A DNA stretch of 6,630 nt, from NCBI GenBank assembly GCA_003543635.1, contig DNAE01000112.1, positions 1 through 6,630 on the forward strand, given 5' to 3'. The position numbers and the translations under genes are program-made. This document shows positions 6,184 through 6,630 of the stretch, piece by piece. Origin of the DNA: Clostridiales bacterium (GTDB lineage: Bacteria; Bacillota; Clostridia; Saccharofermentanales; Saccharofermentanaceae). Position 1 is the stretch's first letter. Each line of letters starts with the position of its first letter. Under the pieces are notes generated by a model. The model had not been told where the DNA came from. It searched no databases and saw only the letters and a list, made by a program, of their open reading frames with translations.

Positions 6184-6630
6184 TCAAGCCGAAGTAATGC
6201 TCAGGAACACTTCTTCGAGTGTAGGATCGAGCGAACGGAATTCAAGTATGGGCCAATTGCCCTTGGCCATGGTGTAGAAGATCGATGTACGAAGATCACT
6301 TCCCTTGGAAGGATCGATGGTGATATCGACCTCATGGATATCCGTATCGGAGACTCTGACATTGACGTCCGTTACTCCGGGAAGAGACTGGATGGCATTC
6401 TTAACATCCTTGACGTTGCCCTTGAAGGACAGGAGCAGCTTGGAATTGCCGCTGAGCTTGGATGAAAGATCCGTGATGGAGGAAACCGCAGCAAGCTTTC
6501 CCTTGTTGATGATGACGACTCTGTCGCACACCGCCTGGATCTCTGAAAGGATATGGGAACTCAGAATGACCGTGTGGTCCTTTGCAAGATTCCTGATAAG
6601 CTTTCTGATCTCAAGGATCTGATTGGGGTC
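6184..6630 (-). CDS. ABC transporter ATP-binding subunit, GldA-like, C-terminal part (5' end cut by window)
   Basis: The frame is open to the window edge at 6630 and gives 148 residues, about half of a usual 300-residue subunit. The fragment begins DPNQILEIRKLI, which is the end of the D-loop region just after Walker B. It continues with HTVILSSHILSEIQAVCDRV, whose histidine (residue 26 of the fragment) is the H-loop switch that contacts the ATP gamma phosphate. INKGKL follows, then a C-terminal domain of about 80 residues ending SLDPTLEEVFLSITSA, a pattern common in GldA, CcmA and NatA-type exporters. Walker A, the Q-loop and the ABC signature are outside the window. It should power the permease encoded 19 bases downstream. 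A GTG at 6531 could be read as a start, but the conserved H-loop upstream shows the gene continues. Confidence 0.93.
   Translation of the reverse strand, partial: DPNQILEIRKLIRNLAKDHTVILSSHILSEIQAVCDRVVIINKGKLAAVSSITDLSSKLSGNSKLLLSFKGNVKDVKNAIQSLPGVTDVNVRVSDTDIHEVDITIDPSKGSDLRTSIFYTMAKGNWPILEFRSLDPTLEEVFLSITSA

Noticed and set aside
5515..6465. Overlapping plus-strand frames opposite the permease and ATPase
   Set aside because: They are methionine-rich or charged mirror frames of conserved membrane and ATPase sequence, overlap each other, and show no family features.
6184..6531. A complete small gene starting at GTG 6531
   Set aside because: The frame continues upstream to 6630 with the conserved DPNQ and SSH (H-loop) residues of an ABC ATPase, so this is the end of a larger gene.
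3843..6630. Calling the cluster a gliding motility system
   Set aside because: GldA/F/G-like sets occur in many non-gliding bacteria, no other gliding genes are visible, and the neighbours point to Bacillota and not Bacteroidota.

Overview
The window is one uninterrupted stretch of seven genes, all read from the minus strand, so transcription runs from high to low coordinates. Gaps between genes are 6 to 19 bases and one junction overlaps by 8 bases. No gap has room for a terminator and none shows a convincing promoter, so the whole window is probably the interior of one operon of at least 6.6 kb. Both ends are cut: the first gene (ATPase) lacks its 5' part and the last gene (flavoprotein) lacks its 3' part.

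The first four genes in reading order (6630 down to 2336) form a Gld-type ABC exporter module. They encode an ATP-binding subunit, an ABC-2 permease, a GldG-like auxiliary protein with a membrane anchor at each end, and a membrane-anchored DUF4340 protein built of repeated units. GldA, GldF and GldG are named for Bacteroidota gliding, but the same set occurs widely in bacteria that do not glide, where the substrate is generally not known. Directly downstream (2329 to 1190) is a single-pass membrane protein with a beta-propeller-like outer domain that resembles DUF5711. Three consecutive genes therefore make proteins with large domains outside the cytoplasmic membrane, next to a transporter. 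The natural inference is one envelope complex.

The last two genes (1176 to 1) look cytoplasmic and enzymatic. One is a CYTH-fold triphosphate-binding enzyme, most likely an inorganic triphosphatase. The other is an HI0933/BaiN-type FAD-dependent oxidoreductase whose start codon lies inside the end of the CYTH gene. A functional link to the exporter is not evident; they may simply share the transcript.

The organism is most likely a member of the Bacillota, class Clostridia. This rests on the DUF5711-like protein, the exporter/DUF4340 arrangement, clear AGGAGG-type ribosome binding sites, and the absence of signal peptides or lipoboxes of Gram-negative type. Base composition looks moderate, and I cannot name a genus. 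There are no RNA genes, mobile elements or CRISPR arrays, and no stretch over 300 bases lacks a gene. The most interesting material is the uncharacterised exporter complex itself and the internal repeats of the DUF4340 protein.
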